Assembly (NCBI GenBank): GCA_910579145.1
Contig: CAJTTQ010000038.1
Span: 1 to 25,555 of the forward strand
DNA from: an uncultured Eubacterium sp.
Lineage (GTDB): Bacteria; Bacillota; Clostridia; Lachnospirales; Lachnospiraceae
DNA: 25,555 nt
Direction of reading: 5' to 3'
Below the pieces are notes generated by a model. The model saw only the letters and a program-made list of their open reading frames with translations. It ran no database searches and was not told the DNA's origin. Position numbers and translations under genes: made by a program. Numbering within the stretch: the first letter of the stretch is position 1; the number at the start of each line of letters is the position of its first letter. Below, in pieces: positions 14,628 to 21,869 of this stretch.

Positions 14628-15485
14628 ATGGATGCGAATGCGATCGAAGAATTGACGAGCGGAGGCGGCTGGGACTGGAGGTCATTGGTAGAGGGAAAAC
14701 TCCCGGCCGTTGCCAATATATGTATACATATCCTTGTGGCGCTCGTGGCGTACTGGATCGGGCGCAGGGTGATCACGTGGCTTCTGCGCTTTCTGCGGAA
14801 ATCGTTTGAGCGCGGGAACATGGAGGAGGGAGTGGCGGCGTTTCTGTCGTCTGTGATAAAATTTTCCCTTTATTTTGTGCTGGTCCTTCTTATTTTCCAG
14901 TTCCTCGGACTGGAGACAAGTTCCGTCGTGGCGCTTCTCGGCTCTGCGGGCCTGGCGGTCGGCTTAGCACTCCAGGGAAGCCTCGCCAATTTTGCGGGCG
15001 GTGTGCTGATCTTGCTGACAAAGCCCTTTTTGGTGGGCGATTATATCATGGTGGGGGACAAAGAGGGAACGGTCGTCAGTATCGATATCATTTATACGAA
15101 ACTGCAGATGATAGACAATAAGATCGTGATCATGCCGAACGGGTCGCTGGCGGATTCCAATATCATCAATGTTACACAGCAGGACAAGCGCCGGATCGAC
15201 ATCGGCGTCGGTGTCTCGTATTCTGAAAATATCAAGAGGGTCAGGGATGTGCTCGATGGGATCATTCAGGAACAGGACGCGGTTCTTCGGGACGAGCCGA
15301 TCGATATCGTCGTCAGTGAGCTGGGCAGCAGTGCCGTGGAAATGGCGGTGCATGTCTGGGTGAAGAAAGAGGATTACTGGCAGGTGAGATGGGCGATGCT
15401 CGAAGAGATCAAGGAGAGATTCGACGAGGAAGGGATCGAAATTCCGTTTGACCAGTTGGATGTGACGTTGAAACGTGAATCATGA
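14628..15485 (+). CDS. MscS-family small-conductance mechanosensitive channel
   Basis: 285 aa. An N-terminal amphipathic segment and three membrane helices (about 24-44, 70-92, 98-130) are followed by the beta domain and the C-terminal alpha/beta domain. The pore-lining helix has the family pattern of alternating small residues GSAGLAVGLALQGSLANFAGG (about 103-123), then FLVGDYI. Such channels open under membrane tension and release solutes during osmotic downshock. The start has AGGAAGGGGAGAAGAGG immediately upstream. It is the last gene of the plus-strand run and lies 66 nt after the cis-prenyltransferase. Confidence 0.93.
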   Translation: MDANAIEELTSGGGWDWRSLVEGKLPAVANICIHILVALVAYWIGRRVITWLLRFLRKSFERGNMEEGVAAFLSSVIKFSLYFVLVLLIFQFLGLETSSVVALLGSAGLAVGLALQGSLANFAGGVLILLTKPFLVGDYIMVGDKEGTVVSIDIIYTKLQMIDNKIVIMPNGSLADSNIINVTQQDKRRIDIGVGVSYSENIKRVRDVLDGIIQEQDAVLRDEPIDIVVSELGSSAVEMAVHVWVKKEDYWQVRWAMLEEIKERFDEEGIEIPFDQLDVTLKRES

Positions 15486-15570
15486 TATTGACAAGCGGAT
15501 ATACATTGTATACACGTAAAGGAGAAACGATATGGAAAAAACAGTTATGTAGTATTATTCTTTTGACAGG

Positions 15571-15612
15571 CAAAAAAAGACTGGAGAGTCTAAATCTAAG
15601 TACTCTCCAGTC
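15571..15612 (-). terminator. Intrinsic terminator of the spore coat operon
   Basis: A perfect 11-bp stem, GACTGGAGAGT (15579-15589) with ACTCTCCAGTC (15602-15612), and a 12-nt loop. On the minus strand it is followed by seven T residues (the A-run 15572-15578). It lies 30 nt past the CotF-like stop. It may also stall plus-strand transcription from the MscS side, but there is no T-run in that direction. Confidence 0.9.
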
Positions 15613-15641
15613 AAATTGTCCTCTGTCTGTTTTCACGGATA

Positions 15642-15899
15642 CTATTTCACACACTGCGCGAATTTCTGCTTCACCTGATCTACTTTCGTAGAATCAGCAG
15701 CCGGCGTCGGGTAGTATCCCCTCGCGTGCATTTCATCGAACACACTTTTTTGGATCTCATGCTCTTCGTCCAGGCATTTCAGGATGGCGTCCCTCACGTT
15801 ATTGTGTACACACTCATTGGAAAACATGTTGTAGTAGCCCGTAGCCTGTTTCTCGGACTCGAGGGCGTCGGCCAAAATTTCTTTTTCACTTAATCCCAT
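15642..15899 (-). CDS. CotF-like spore coat protein
   Basis: 85 aa, a small two-helix protein of the spore coat CotF family. It opens MGLSEKEILADALESEKQATGYY, contains a middle EHEIQKSVFDEMHARGYYP segment, and ends in a short helix. These proteins are laid down in the outer spore layers in Bacilli and Clostridia and share a ferritin-like helical fold. GGAAAGGAG lies just upstream of the ATG. It is second in a two-gene minus-strand operon, 37 nt after the paralogue at 15937-16122, and closes at the terminator 15571-15612. It is good evidence that the host forms endospores. Confidence 0.85.
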   Translation of the reverse strand: MGLSEKEILADALESEKQATGYYNMFSNECVHNNVRDAILKCLDEEHEIQKSVFDEMHARGYYPTPAADSTKVDQVKQKFAQCVK

Positions 15900-15936
15900 T
15901 GTAGTCTCCTTTCCGTGGGCAGTCTGCCCTCATCTG

Positions 15937-16122
15937 CTATCTCAACTGGGAGTAGATCGAGTTGAAATGTTTTTGGTGACGGTCGGAAATGCCCATCAGC
16001 TTGTCTTTGATTTCCGGGTCCTCACACTGGTTTGAAAGATTTTTAAATTTCTTGATCAACAAATCTTCCTGGTTTAGGATGTCCTGGATGGACGATAATT
16101 CCTTTTCTGATAAATCAGCCAT
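15937..16122 (-). CDS. Small spore-coat-like helical protein
   Basis: 61 aa starting MADLSEKELSSIQDIL and ending FNSIYSQLR. It is an all-helical protein, shorter than but similar in layout to the CotF-like neighbour (LSEKE opening, acidic middle, RHQKHFNSI helix). The ATG at 16122 is chosen because AAGGAGG lies 6 nt upstream; the longer frame from 16161 has no such site. It is the first gene of the coat operon. Coat localisation is inferred from the neighbour and from the similar opening; family membership is less certain than for the downstream gene. Confidence 0.75.
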   Translation of the reverse strand: MADLSEKELSSIQDILNQEDLLIKKFKNLSNQCEDPEIKDKLMGISDRHQKHFNSIYSQLR

Positions 16123-16167
16123 GTTAACCTCCTTGCTGCGACTGTTTTTTCGGAACAGCAAATTGCT

Positions 16168-16220
16168 CAGGTTTTGGCGCAGCGAAAACCTGCCGGATGA
16201 AAAAATTTATTTTTTTCATC
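16168..16220. repeat. Two adjacent hairpins in the coat/SGNH intergenic region
   Basis: CAGGTTTT (16168-16175) pairs with AAAACCTG (16185-16192). Directly beside it GATGAAAAA (16196-16204) pairs with TTTTTCATC (16212-16220). They lie 46-98 bp upstream of the coat operon start, so they are in its leader or promoter region. The second hairpin is flanked by A/T runs on both strands and could act as a weak two-way terminator. Confidence 0.45.
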
Positions 16221-16285
16221 TTTCGCTCCTATTTGCTTTACAAGTAGTATTTCCGGAAATCGGAGAAAAATACATAAAAGATACT

Positions 16286-16314
16286 TGCAAAATCACGGAA
16301 ATTAGTGCATACTA
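16286..16314 (+). promoter_or_regulatory. Candidate promoter of the SGNH hydrolase gene, sigma-G-like
   Basis: TGCAAA (16286-16291), 16 bp, then CATACTA (16308-16314). CATACTA matches the sigma-F/sigma-G -10 pattern CATNNTA known from Bacillus, and the -35 is a loose fit. The same bases can be read as a poor sigma-A promoter (TTGCAA, 17 bp, CATACT). The neighbouring spore coat operon makes sporulation control plausible. Confidence 0.35.
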
Positions 16315-16384
16315 TTACTGTAAATTTTGTAGAAAAAGATCAGGGAATAGGGAATCTTAAAAAATATAGAAGGGAATGAAGCAA

Positions 16385-18082
16385 ATGAGAGGGCCAACAG
16401 CACCAAAGGATCCTACAAAAAAAAGACCCAGCCTTTACATCATGCTGGATCGCGCGATCGACGGAATGCCGGCGCAGGACGGTTCCTTACGGGACTGCAA
16501 TTTCATGGAGGGCCGTCTGATCGAACAGGTCAGGGGGATATGCGGGGATGTCGATCCCGACATACTGAAACTTTTAGAGCACACGGACGGGATTGTCAAA
16601 TTAGTACATAGTATCGGTGTCAGCATCACGGCGATGCAGGAAGAAGAAAAGGGCGAATCGGTTGAATTTACGATGCAGTGTTATGGCAAAGTAGATAAAT
16701 ACGCGACAGGGACAAATGTGAGAGCGGTCTGTCCCTGTGACGGCGAGGAGGTTACAATCCTCGTAAACGAGTCGGGGATCAATGAAAAAGATGACATCAT
16801 CGGAGCCTTTCATTTCAATTTTGTGGGAAAATGCAAAAGCGCTACCGTTACTTTGAAGTTTTACTTAAACGACGGTTACGAGGTGCCGGAACTGGAAGTG
16901 GATCCGCCGGTCGATTTTGAGTCGGAAGCGTACCGGAACATGATCGGGCGCTCACTTCTTAGTTTGGGAAATACCCTTCGTCTGAAAAAAGCGATCGAAA
17001 AGGCAAAGCGCGGCGAGGATGTAGTCATCGCCTATATCGGCGGCTCGATCACGCAGGGTGCCGGGGCGAAGCCGATCCATACGAAATCGTATGCCTATCT
17101 TTCGTACCAGGGATTTTGTGACTTGTTCGCGAAGGAGAGCGGGGCAGATGTTTCGTTTGTCAAAGCGGGCGTGGGGGGGACGCCTTCCGAGCTGGGTGTG
17201 ATCCGGTATGAAAAAGAAGTAACGGCGTACGGCGATGTTCAGCCCGATATCGTCATCGTGGAATTTGCGGTCAATGACGAGGGGGATGAGACGAAGGGTA
17301 TCTGTTTCGAGAGCCTTGTACGAAAGATTGCGAACGCGCCGAATGCGCCTGCCGTTATTTTAAACTTTGCCGTATTTATGAATGAGGAAAATCTCGAAGA
17401 CCGGCTCGTGCCGATCGGGCAGCACTACGACCTGCCGATGGTGAGCGTAAAGGCGGCTATGGTGCCGCAGTTCCGTAAAGATACGGTGATGACAAAGCGC
17501 CAGTATTTTTATGATATTTACCATCCAGCGAATGCCGGGCACCGCGTGATGGCGGACTGCCTGATCCACTTGTTCCAAAAGGCAGAGGAGGCTCAAATGC
17601 CGTCAGCGGACAGCGATTTAAAAAAAGCGCCGCTGCTCGGAAACGAGTTTGAAAAGATCGAACTTGTCGATGCGGAAAATATAGATGCTTACGGGGAAGT
17701 GACGCATAACGGGTTTGATTTTACCGATCAGGAACTCCAGTATGTCGAGCGGGATGAAAATGATTTCAGTACGCCGGAGTTTGAACACGGCTGGGCCAAA
17801 GCATTTGGCACGAAAGATGCGGTTTTTGAAATGAAGCTTGCCTGCCGCAATATCATTCTCGTATCGAAGGATTCCGGTAATGTCCAGTTCGGAAAAGCCG
17901 ATATATATGTGGACGGCGTTCTCGCGCGGACGGCGGATCCGCTGGCGGTCGGATGGGATCACTGCAATCCGCAGATCATCCTCAATGAGAGCGACAGCGC
18001 CGAGCATACGGTGAAGATCGTCATGCACCCCGGGGACGAGGAAAAACGTTTTACGATCCTCGGCTTTGGCGTGACGCGGTAA
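16385..18082 (+). CDS. SGNH/GDSL-family hydrolase (probable carbohydrate or lipid esterase)
   Basis: 565 aa, cytoplasmic-looking with no signal peptide. The first 185 residues and the last 150 form beta-rich domains around a central SGNH domain. Catalytic blocks: IAYIGGSITQGAGA with nucleophile Ser221 (block I), AGVGGTPSELG (block II Gly), EFAVNDEG (block III Asn) and DIYHPANAGH with Asp377 and His380 (block V). Such enzymes remove acetyl or other acyl groups; a sugar substrate is suggested by the flanking beta domains but not shown. The ATG at 16385 is preferred over 16376 because AAGGG is 10 nt from it and only 1 nt from 16376. It stands alone, divergent from the coat operon and about 100 nt before porC. 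Confidence 0.85.
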   Translation: MRGPTAPKDPTKKRPSLYIMLDRAIDGMPAQDGSLRDCNFMEGRLIEQVRGICGDVDPDILKLLEHTDGIVKLVHSIGVSITAMQEEEKGESVEFTMQCYGKVDKYATGTNVRAVCPCDGEEVTILVNESGINEKDDIIGAFHFNFVGKCKSATVTLKFYLNDGYEVPELEVDPPVDFESEAYRNMIGRSLLSLGNTLRLKKAIEKAKRGEDVVIAYIGGSITQGAGAKPIHTKSYAYLSYQGFCDLFAKESGADVSFVKAGVGGTPSELGVIRYEKEVTAYGDVQPDIVIVEFAVNDEGDETKGICFESLVRKIANAPNAPAVILNFAVFMNEENLEDRLVPIGQHYDLPMVSVKAAMVPQFRKDTVMTKRQYFYDIYHPANAGHRVMADCLIHLFQKAEEAQMPSADSDLKKAPLLGNEFEKIELVDAENIDAYGEVTHNGFDFTDQELQYVERDENDFSTPEFEHGWAKAFGTKDAVFEMKLACRNIILVSKDSGNVQFGKADIYVDGVLARTADPLAVGWDHCNPQIILNESDSAEHTVKIVMHPGDEEKRFTILGFGVTR

Positions 18083-18183
18083 GAAAAACGGTGCCCAAAC
18101 CGGACCCGGGACGGGAACGGCGTTACGAATTTTAAGGGTGGATGGATTATGGTGAAATAGAAAAAGAGAAAGAGGGAAGACAA

Positions 18184-18756
18184 ATGAGTGAACTAGTAGA
18201 ATTCCGCTGGCACGGACGCGGCGGACAGGGGGCGAAGACGGCAGCGCTTCTCCTGGCGGATGTGGCATTTAAGATGGGAAAACATGTCCAGGGGTTTCCA
18301 GAATATGGCCCGGAGCGGATGGGCGCCCCGATCACGGCATATGACAGGATCAGCGACAGGGAGATCCGGGTCCACTCAAACATTTATGAGCCGGATTTTG
18401 TCGTCGTCGTAGATGAGACACTGTTACATTCCGTCGATGTTACGAAGGGCCTGAAGAAGAACGGGGCGATCCTTGTCAATACGGCGAAGTCCAGCGAGGA
18501 AATCTATACGCAGTTAAAAGGGTATCAGGGCCGGGTGTATACGATCGACGCGAGAAAAGTATGCCAGAAGACGCTGGGAAAATATTTTCCCAACACGCCG
18601 ATGCTGGCGGCGATCGTAAAGATTTCCGGCGTGATCGAAGAGCATTCGTTTGTGAAGGAAATGGAAGCTTCCCTGCGGCACAAGTTTGCCAGGAAGCCGG
18701 AAATGCTGGAGGGAAATCTGAAGGCGTTGAAAATGGCACTTGAGGAGGTACGCTAA
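18184..18756 (+). CDS. porC: Pyruvate:ferredoxin oxidoreductase, gamma subunit
   Basis: 190 aa. The family signature WHGRGGQGAKTAALLLADVAF (about 9-29) opens the domain, followed by GFPEYGPERMGAPITAYDRIS and PDFVVVVDETLL. This subunit contributes to the coenzyme A side of the multi-subunit enzyme that converts pyruvate and CoA to acetyl-CoA, CO2 and reduced ferredoxin. The ATG at 18184 has AGAGGGAAG upstream; the longer frame from 18142 is dropped. It is first of four adjacent subunit genes and its stop directly abuts the porD start. Substrate could be another 2-oxoacid; pyruvate is preferred from the beta-subunit sequence and gene order. Confidence 0.9.
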   Translation: MSELVEFRWHGRGGQGAKTAALLLADVAFKMGKHVQGFPEYGPERMGAPITAYDRISDREIRVHSNIYEPDFVVVVDETLLHSVDVTKGLKKNGAILVNTAKSSEEIYTQLKGYQGRVYTIDARKVCQKTLGKYFPNTPMLAAIVKISGVIEEHSFVKEMEASLRHKFARKPEMLEGNLKALKMALEEVR

Positions 18757-19056
18757 ATGTTACGAGCAAAAGAGATCAACGAGAAAACACCGTGGCAGGA
18801 TCTGACGCCGGGCCTACAGATTTATGAGCCGGCGACGTCGAAGCGTTTTGAGACGGGAGAGTGGCGCATCAATACGCCGGTTTTTGACAAAGAGGCGTGC
18901 CGCCAGTGTCTGTTGTGCGTCCCGTACTGTCCAGACAGCGCCATTCCGGTGCGCAACGGAAAAAGGGAGAAATTTGACCTGCTGCACTGCAAGGGCTGCG
19001 GCATATGCGAAAAGGCATGCCCGTTCGGCGCGATTACGATGAAGGAGGGGAAATAA
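18757..19056 (+). CDS. porD: Pyruvate:ferredoxin oxidoreductase, delta (ferredoxin-like) subunit
   Basis: 99 aa. Two complete 4Fe-4S motifs are present: CRQCLLCVPYCP and CKGCGICEKACP, near residues 48-59 and 78-89. The subunit relays electrons from the thiamine site to external ferredoxin. GAGGAGGT precedes the ATG, which follows the porC stop with no gap. The next start is 2 nt after its stop codon, so translation of all four subunits is tightly linked. Confidence 0.92.
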   Translation: MLRAKEINEKTPWQDLTPGLQIYEPATSKRFETGEWRINTPVFDKEACRQCLLCVPYCPDSAIPVRNGKREKFDLLHCKGCGICEKACPFGAITMKEGK

Positions 19057-19057
19057 C

Positions 19058-20248
19058 ATGGCGATCCAGGAAAGAATGTCAGGAAACGAGGCGGTGGCAC
19101 ACGCGATCAAACAGGTGGAGCCGGATGTGATGCCGGCGTTTCCAATTACCCCATCCACAGAACTTCCCCAGTTTGTTTCCAGTTTTATCGCAAACGGAGA
19201 GATCAATACGGAATTTATACCAGTTGAGAGTGAACACAGCTCGATGAGCGCGGCAATCGGGGCGAGCGCCGCGGGCGTGCGCGCGCTTACGGCGACGTCA
19301 TCGTGCGGACTCGCGCTCATGTGGGAACTGTTATATGTAGCGGCGTCCAACCGGCTGCCGATCTGCATGGCGGTCGTGAACCGCGCGCTGTCGGGGCCGC
19401 TCAATATCAACAGCGAGCATTCGGACAGCATGGGTGCCAGGGATTCGGGATGGATCCAGATCTATGCCGAAAACAACCAGGAGGCGTATGACAATTTCAT
19501 CCAGGCATACCGCATCGCGGAGCATAAGGACGTCATGCTCCCGGTCATGATCTGTCAGGACGGATTCATCACGAGCCACGCCGTGGAAAATATTACGTTA
19601 GAGGAAACTGAGAAGGTGAAAGAGTTTGTCGGTACATACGAGCCGGAGCATTACCTTCTGAATCCAAATGAACCGCTCGCCGTCGGCCCGTATGCCGTGT
19701 CGAATTACTGCATGGAGGCGAAAAAGGCACAGGCGGAGGCGATGATAAGCGCCAAGCAGGTGATCCTCGATGTGGCGAGGGAATATGAACAGATGACCGG
19801 CCGCAAATACCGCTTTTTTGAGGAATATAAAATGAGGGACGCCGAGCTGGCGATCGTGGCGATCGGTTCCGCCTGCGGAACGATCAAGGACGCCGTGGAC
19901 AAACTGCGCAAGGCAGGAAAAAAGGTCGGCCTTTTGAAAGTCCGCGTATTCCGTCCGTTCCCGGGGGAGGAGATGGCAAAGGCGCTGCGCAAATGCCAGG
20001 CGATCGCCATTTTCGACCGCTGCGAGGGGTATAATGCGAACAGCGGCCCGCTTGCCGCCGATCTCGAGGCCGCGCTTTTCCGCGCGAAAGCCAGCGCGGA
20101 AGTGATCAACTACGTATACGGCCTGTCGGGAAGGGATCTGACCGTGAACCATGTGACGGCCGTATTTGAGGAACTGGCCGAAGCGGCCGCTCACGGCGTG
20201 AAAGACAAAAAATACCGATACATCGGATTGCGCGAGAAGGAGGACTGA
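19058..20248 (+). CDS. porA: Pyruvate:ferredoxin oxidoreductase, alpha subunit
   Basis: 396 aa, the normal alpha length. It begins with the pyrimidine-binding domain: AFPITPSTELPQFVSSF, then the PVESEHSSMSAAIGASAAG segment with the Glu that activates thiamine diphosphate, and TATSSCGLALMWELLY. The C-terminal half has the domain II features VAIGSACGTIKDAVDKLRKAGKKVGLLKVRVFRPFP and FDRCEGYNANSGPLAADL. With the beta subunit it forms the thiamine active site. AAGGAGG lies upstream. Codon use is noticeably GC-rich, typical of a highly expressed core gene and unlike the AT-rich right end of the window. Confidence 0.93.
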   Translation: MAIQERMSGNEAVAHAIKQVEPDVMPAFPITPSTELPQFVSSFIANGEINTEFIPVESEHSSMSAAIGASAAGVRALTATSSCGLALMWELLYVAASNRLPICMAVVNRALSGPLNINSEHSDSMGARDSGWIQIYAENNQEAYDNFIQAYRIAEHKDVMLPVMICQDGFITSHAVENITLEETEKVKEFVGTYEPEHYLLNPNEPLAVGPYAVSNYCMEAKKAQAEAMISAKQVILDVAREYEQMTGRKYRFFEEYKMRDAELAIVAIGSACGTIKDAVDKLRKAGKKVGLLKVRVFRPFPGEEMAKALRKCQAIAIFDRCEGYNANSGPLAADLEAALFRAKASAEVINYVYGLSGRDLTVNHVTAVFEELAEAAAHGVKDKKYRYIGLREKED

Positions 20249-20253
20249 CAGAC

Positions 20254-21186
20254 ATGGAAGCAGCGTTTGATTTTAAGGAAATGCAGGGCAGGGAAGAGCG
20301 TCTGGCTCCGGGCCACCGCATGTGTGCCGGGTGCGGCGCGACGATTGCCGTGCGCAACGTGTTAAAAGCACTTCATCCCGAAGATAAGGCCGTGGTCGGA
20401 AATGCCACGGGATGCCTCGAAGTATCCTCTTTTACGTATCCATACACGTCCTACGAGGACAGCTATATCCACAACGCGTTTGAAAATGCCGCCGCTACGC
20501 TGAGCGGGGTGGAGACCGCCTATCACTATATGAAAAAGACGGGGAAATTAAGCGAAAATTATAAATTTATCACGTTCGGCGGTGACGGCGGCACGTATGA
20601 CATCGGTTTCCAGTCGCTGTCCGGCGCGATGGAGCGCGGCCACGACATGGTGTATGTCTGCTATGATAACGGCGCGTACATGAACACGGGCATCCAGCGT
20701 TCTTCTGCGACGCCGATGTACGCCGATACGACGACGACGCCGGTCGGAAAAGTTTCGCCGGGCAAGCCGCAGCCGAGAAAAGATCTGGCGGCGATCATGG
20801 CGGCGCACAATATCCCCTACGTGGGTCAGACGACGTTTATCGGAAATTTTAAGGATCTGTATACGAAATCGGAGCGGGCGATCTACACCGAGGGCCCGGC
20901 CTTTCTCAATATCATGACGCCGTGTCCGCGCGGCTGGCGCTACGACGCGCCCGACATCATCGACATTTGCAAGTCGGCAGTGGAGACGTGTTACTGGCCG
21001 CTCTTTGAGGTGGTAGAGGGCAAATGGATCCTGAACTATGAGCCGAAGAAAAAACTGCCGATCGAGGATTTCCTCAAACGGCAGGGACGGTTTAAGCATT
21101 TACTGAAACCGCAGAACGAGCAGCTTCTCGAGCAGTTCCAGAAGGAAGTGGACCGGAGATGGGAAGCGCTGTTAGCGAGATTGTAA
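20254..21186 (+). CDS. porB: Pyruvate:ferredoxin oxidoreductase, beta (thiamine diphosphate-binding) subunit
   Basis: 310 aa. Cysteine ligands of the proximal 4Fe-4S cluster are visible: MCAGCG (C24, C27), ATGCLEV (C54) and the later TPCPRGW. The thiamine diphosphate/Mg motif is TFGGDGGTYDIGF through CYDNGAYMNTGIQRSSATP, a run very close to that known in archaeal and Thermotoga pyruvate enzymes. AAGGAGGAC precedes the ATG, 5 nt after the porA stop. It completes the set porC-porD-porA-porB, the order known in Thermotoga maritima, and is followed by a terminator. Confidence 0.93.
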   Translation: MEAAFDFKEMQGREERLAPGHRMCAGCGATIAVRNVLKALHPEDKAVVGNATGCLEVSSFTYPYTSYEDSYIHNAFENAAATLSGVETAYHYMKKTGKLSENYKFITFGGDGGTYDIGFQSLSGAMERGHDMVYVCYDNGAYMNTGIQRSSATPMYADTTTTPVGKVSPGKPQPRKDLAAIMAAHNIPYVGQTTFIGNFKDLYTKSERAIYTEGPAFLNIMTPCPRGWRYDAPDIIDICKSAVETCYWPLFEVVEGKWILNYEPKKKLPIEDFLKRQGRFKHLLKPQNEQLLEQFQKEVDRRWEALLARL

Positions 21187-21240
21187 GCTGACGCGCGGCC
21201 AGTGCGGAAGCTGCGGGGGCGTTTTAAAAGATATTTTATG

Positions 21241-21276
21241 AGCTGTTGCGTTGCCATATAACGCGCAGCTTTTTTA
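21241..21276 (+). terminator. Intrinsic terminator after porB
   Basis: AGCTGTTGCGTT (21241-21252) pairs with AACGCGCAGCT (21260-21270) with one bulged base, followed by a run of T residues. It lies about 55 nt after the porB stop and separates the oxidoreductase operon from the sigma factor gene. Confidence 0.8.
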
Positions 21277-21347
21277 TTTGCAAAAAAAGAAAAAAGAAAT
21301 GAACCGATCGCGGGTTTTGTGCATCTTAATTATGAAGGACTTAGAGC

Positions 21348-21377
21348 TCAGGTTCTTATGAATCAGGTTTTTATGAA
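21348..21377 (+). repeat. Tandem 15-bp direct repeat upstream of the ECF sigma gene
   Basis: TCAGGTTCTTATGAA (21348-21362) is followed at once by TCAGGTTTTTATGAA (21363-21377), one mismatch in 15. TTATGAA also occurs at 21330-21336. The repeat ends 18 nt before the GTG start. It sits where an operator or leader structure would act. The surrounding 21277-21347 stretch holds no gene; TGAACC at 21300-21305 is a possible ECF-type -35. Confidence 0.75.
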
Positions 21378-21395
21378 GTAAGGGAGAAACAGGCA

Positions 21396-21869
21396 GTGGA
21401 TAGAGATACGTTTATCAAAGGGATCAGGGAGAATCGGAATCAGATGTATGTGATTGCGCTTTCGATACTGAAAAATCCCGAGGATGCAGAAGATATTGTC
21501 CAACAGGCATTACTGACTGCGTACGAAAAGCTGGATGCGCTGAAGGAGGATGACAAATTCCGGTCCTGGATGATGAGCATCGTCGTCAATGAGGCAAAGA
21601 TGTACATTCGCAAAAATTCCCGCATGGTTTTCATGGAGGATATGGAAGCCGTCGTGGAACGCGCAAGGGAAGGCCGGAACGGGGAGGACGATGTCTGGGA
21701 GCTTGTATTATCATTGAAAAAGGAATTGAGTACGGTAGTCATTTTGTATTACGCGCAGGGCTACCGCGTCAATGAGATCTCAAAGATCATGCGTATTCCG
21801 CCCGGCACCGTCAAATCCCGGCTGTCGAAGGCGAGGGCGTTATTAAAAAGGAGATTGGAGGAATCATGA
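21396..21869 (+). CDS. ECF-type RNA polymerase sigma factor
   Basis: 157 aa, the typical two-domain size. Region 2 (about 10-80) includes ALSILKNPEDAEDIVQQALLTAYEKL and FRSWMMSIVVNEAKMYIRK. Region 4 (about 105-155) includes VVILYYAQGYRVNEISKIMRIPPGTVKSRLSKARALLKRRL, a clear helix-turn-helix for the -35 element. The start is GTG, with AAGGGAG about 10 nt upstream; no ATG in frame gives a complete region 2. The stop overlaps the downstream membrane protein gene by a base, the usual sigma/anti-sigma arrangement. Such factors redirect RNA polymerase to envelope stress or secretion genes; targets here are unknown. Confidence 0.9.
   Translation: MDRDTFIKGIRENRNQMYVIALSILKNPEDAEDIVQQALLTAYEKLDALKEDDKFRSWMMSIVVNEAKMYIRKNSRMVFMEDMEAVVERAREGRNGEDDVWELVLSLKKELSTVVILYYAQGYRVNEISKIMRIPPGTVKSRLSKARALLKRRLEES

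Noticed and set aside
15482..15691. 69-aa plus-strand ORF after the MscS gene
   Set aside because: It reads straight through the coat operon terminator and into the coat gene on the other strand; no ribosome binding site or family resemblance.
18083..18183. GC-rich stretch between the SGNH hydrolase and porC as a terminator or promoter
   Set aside because: No stem with a T-run and no convincing -35/-10 pair could be found; how porC is transcribed remains unclear.
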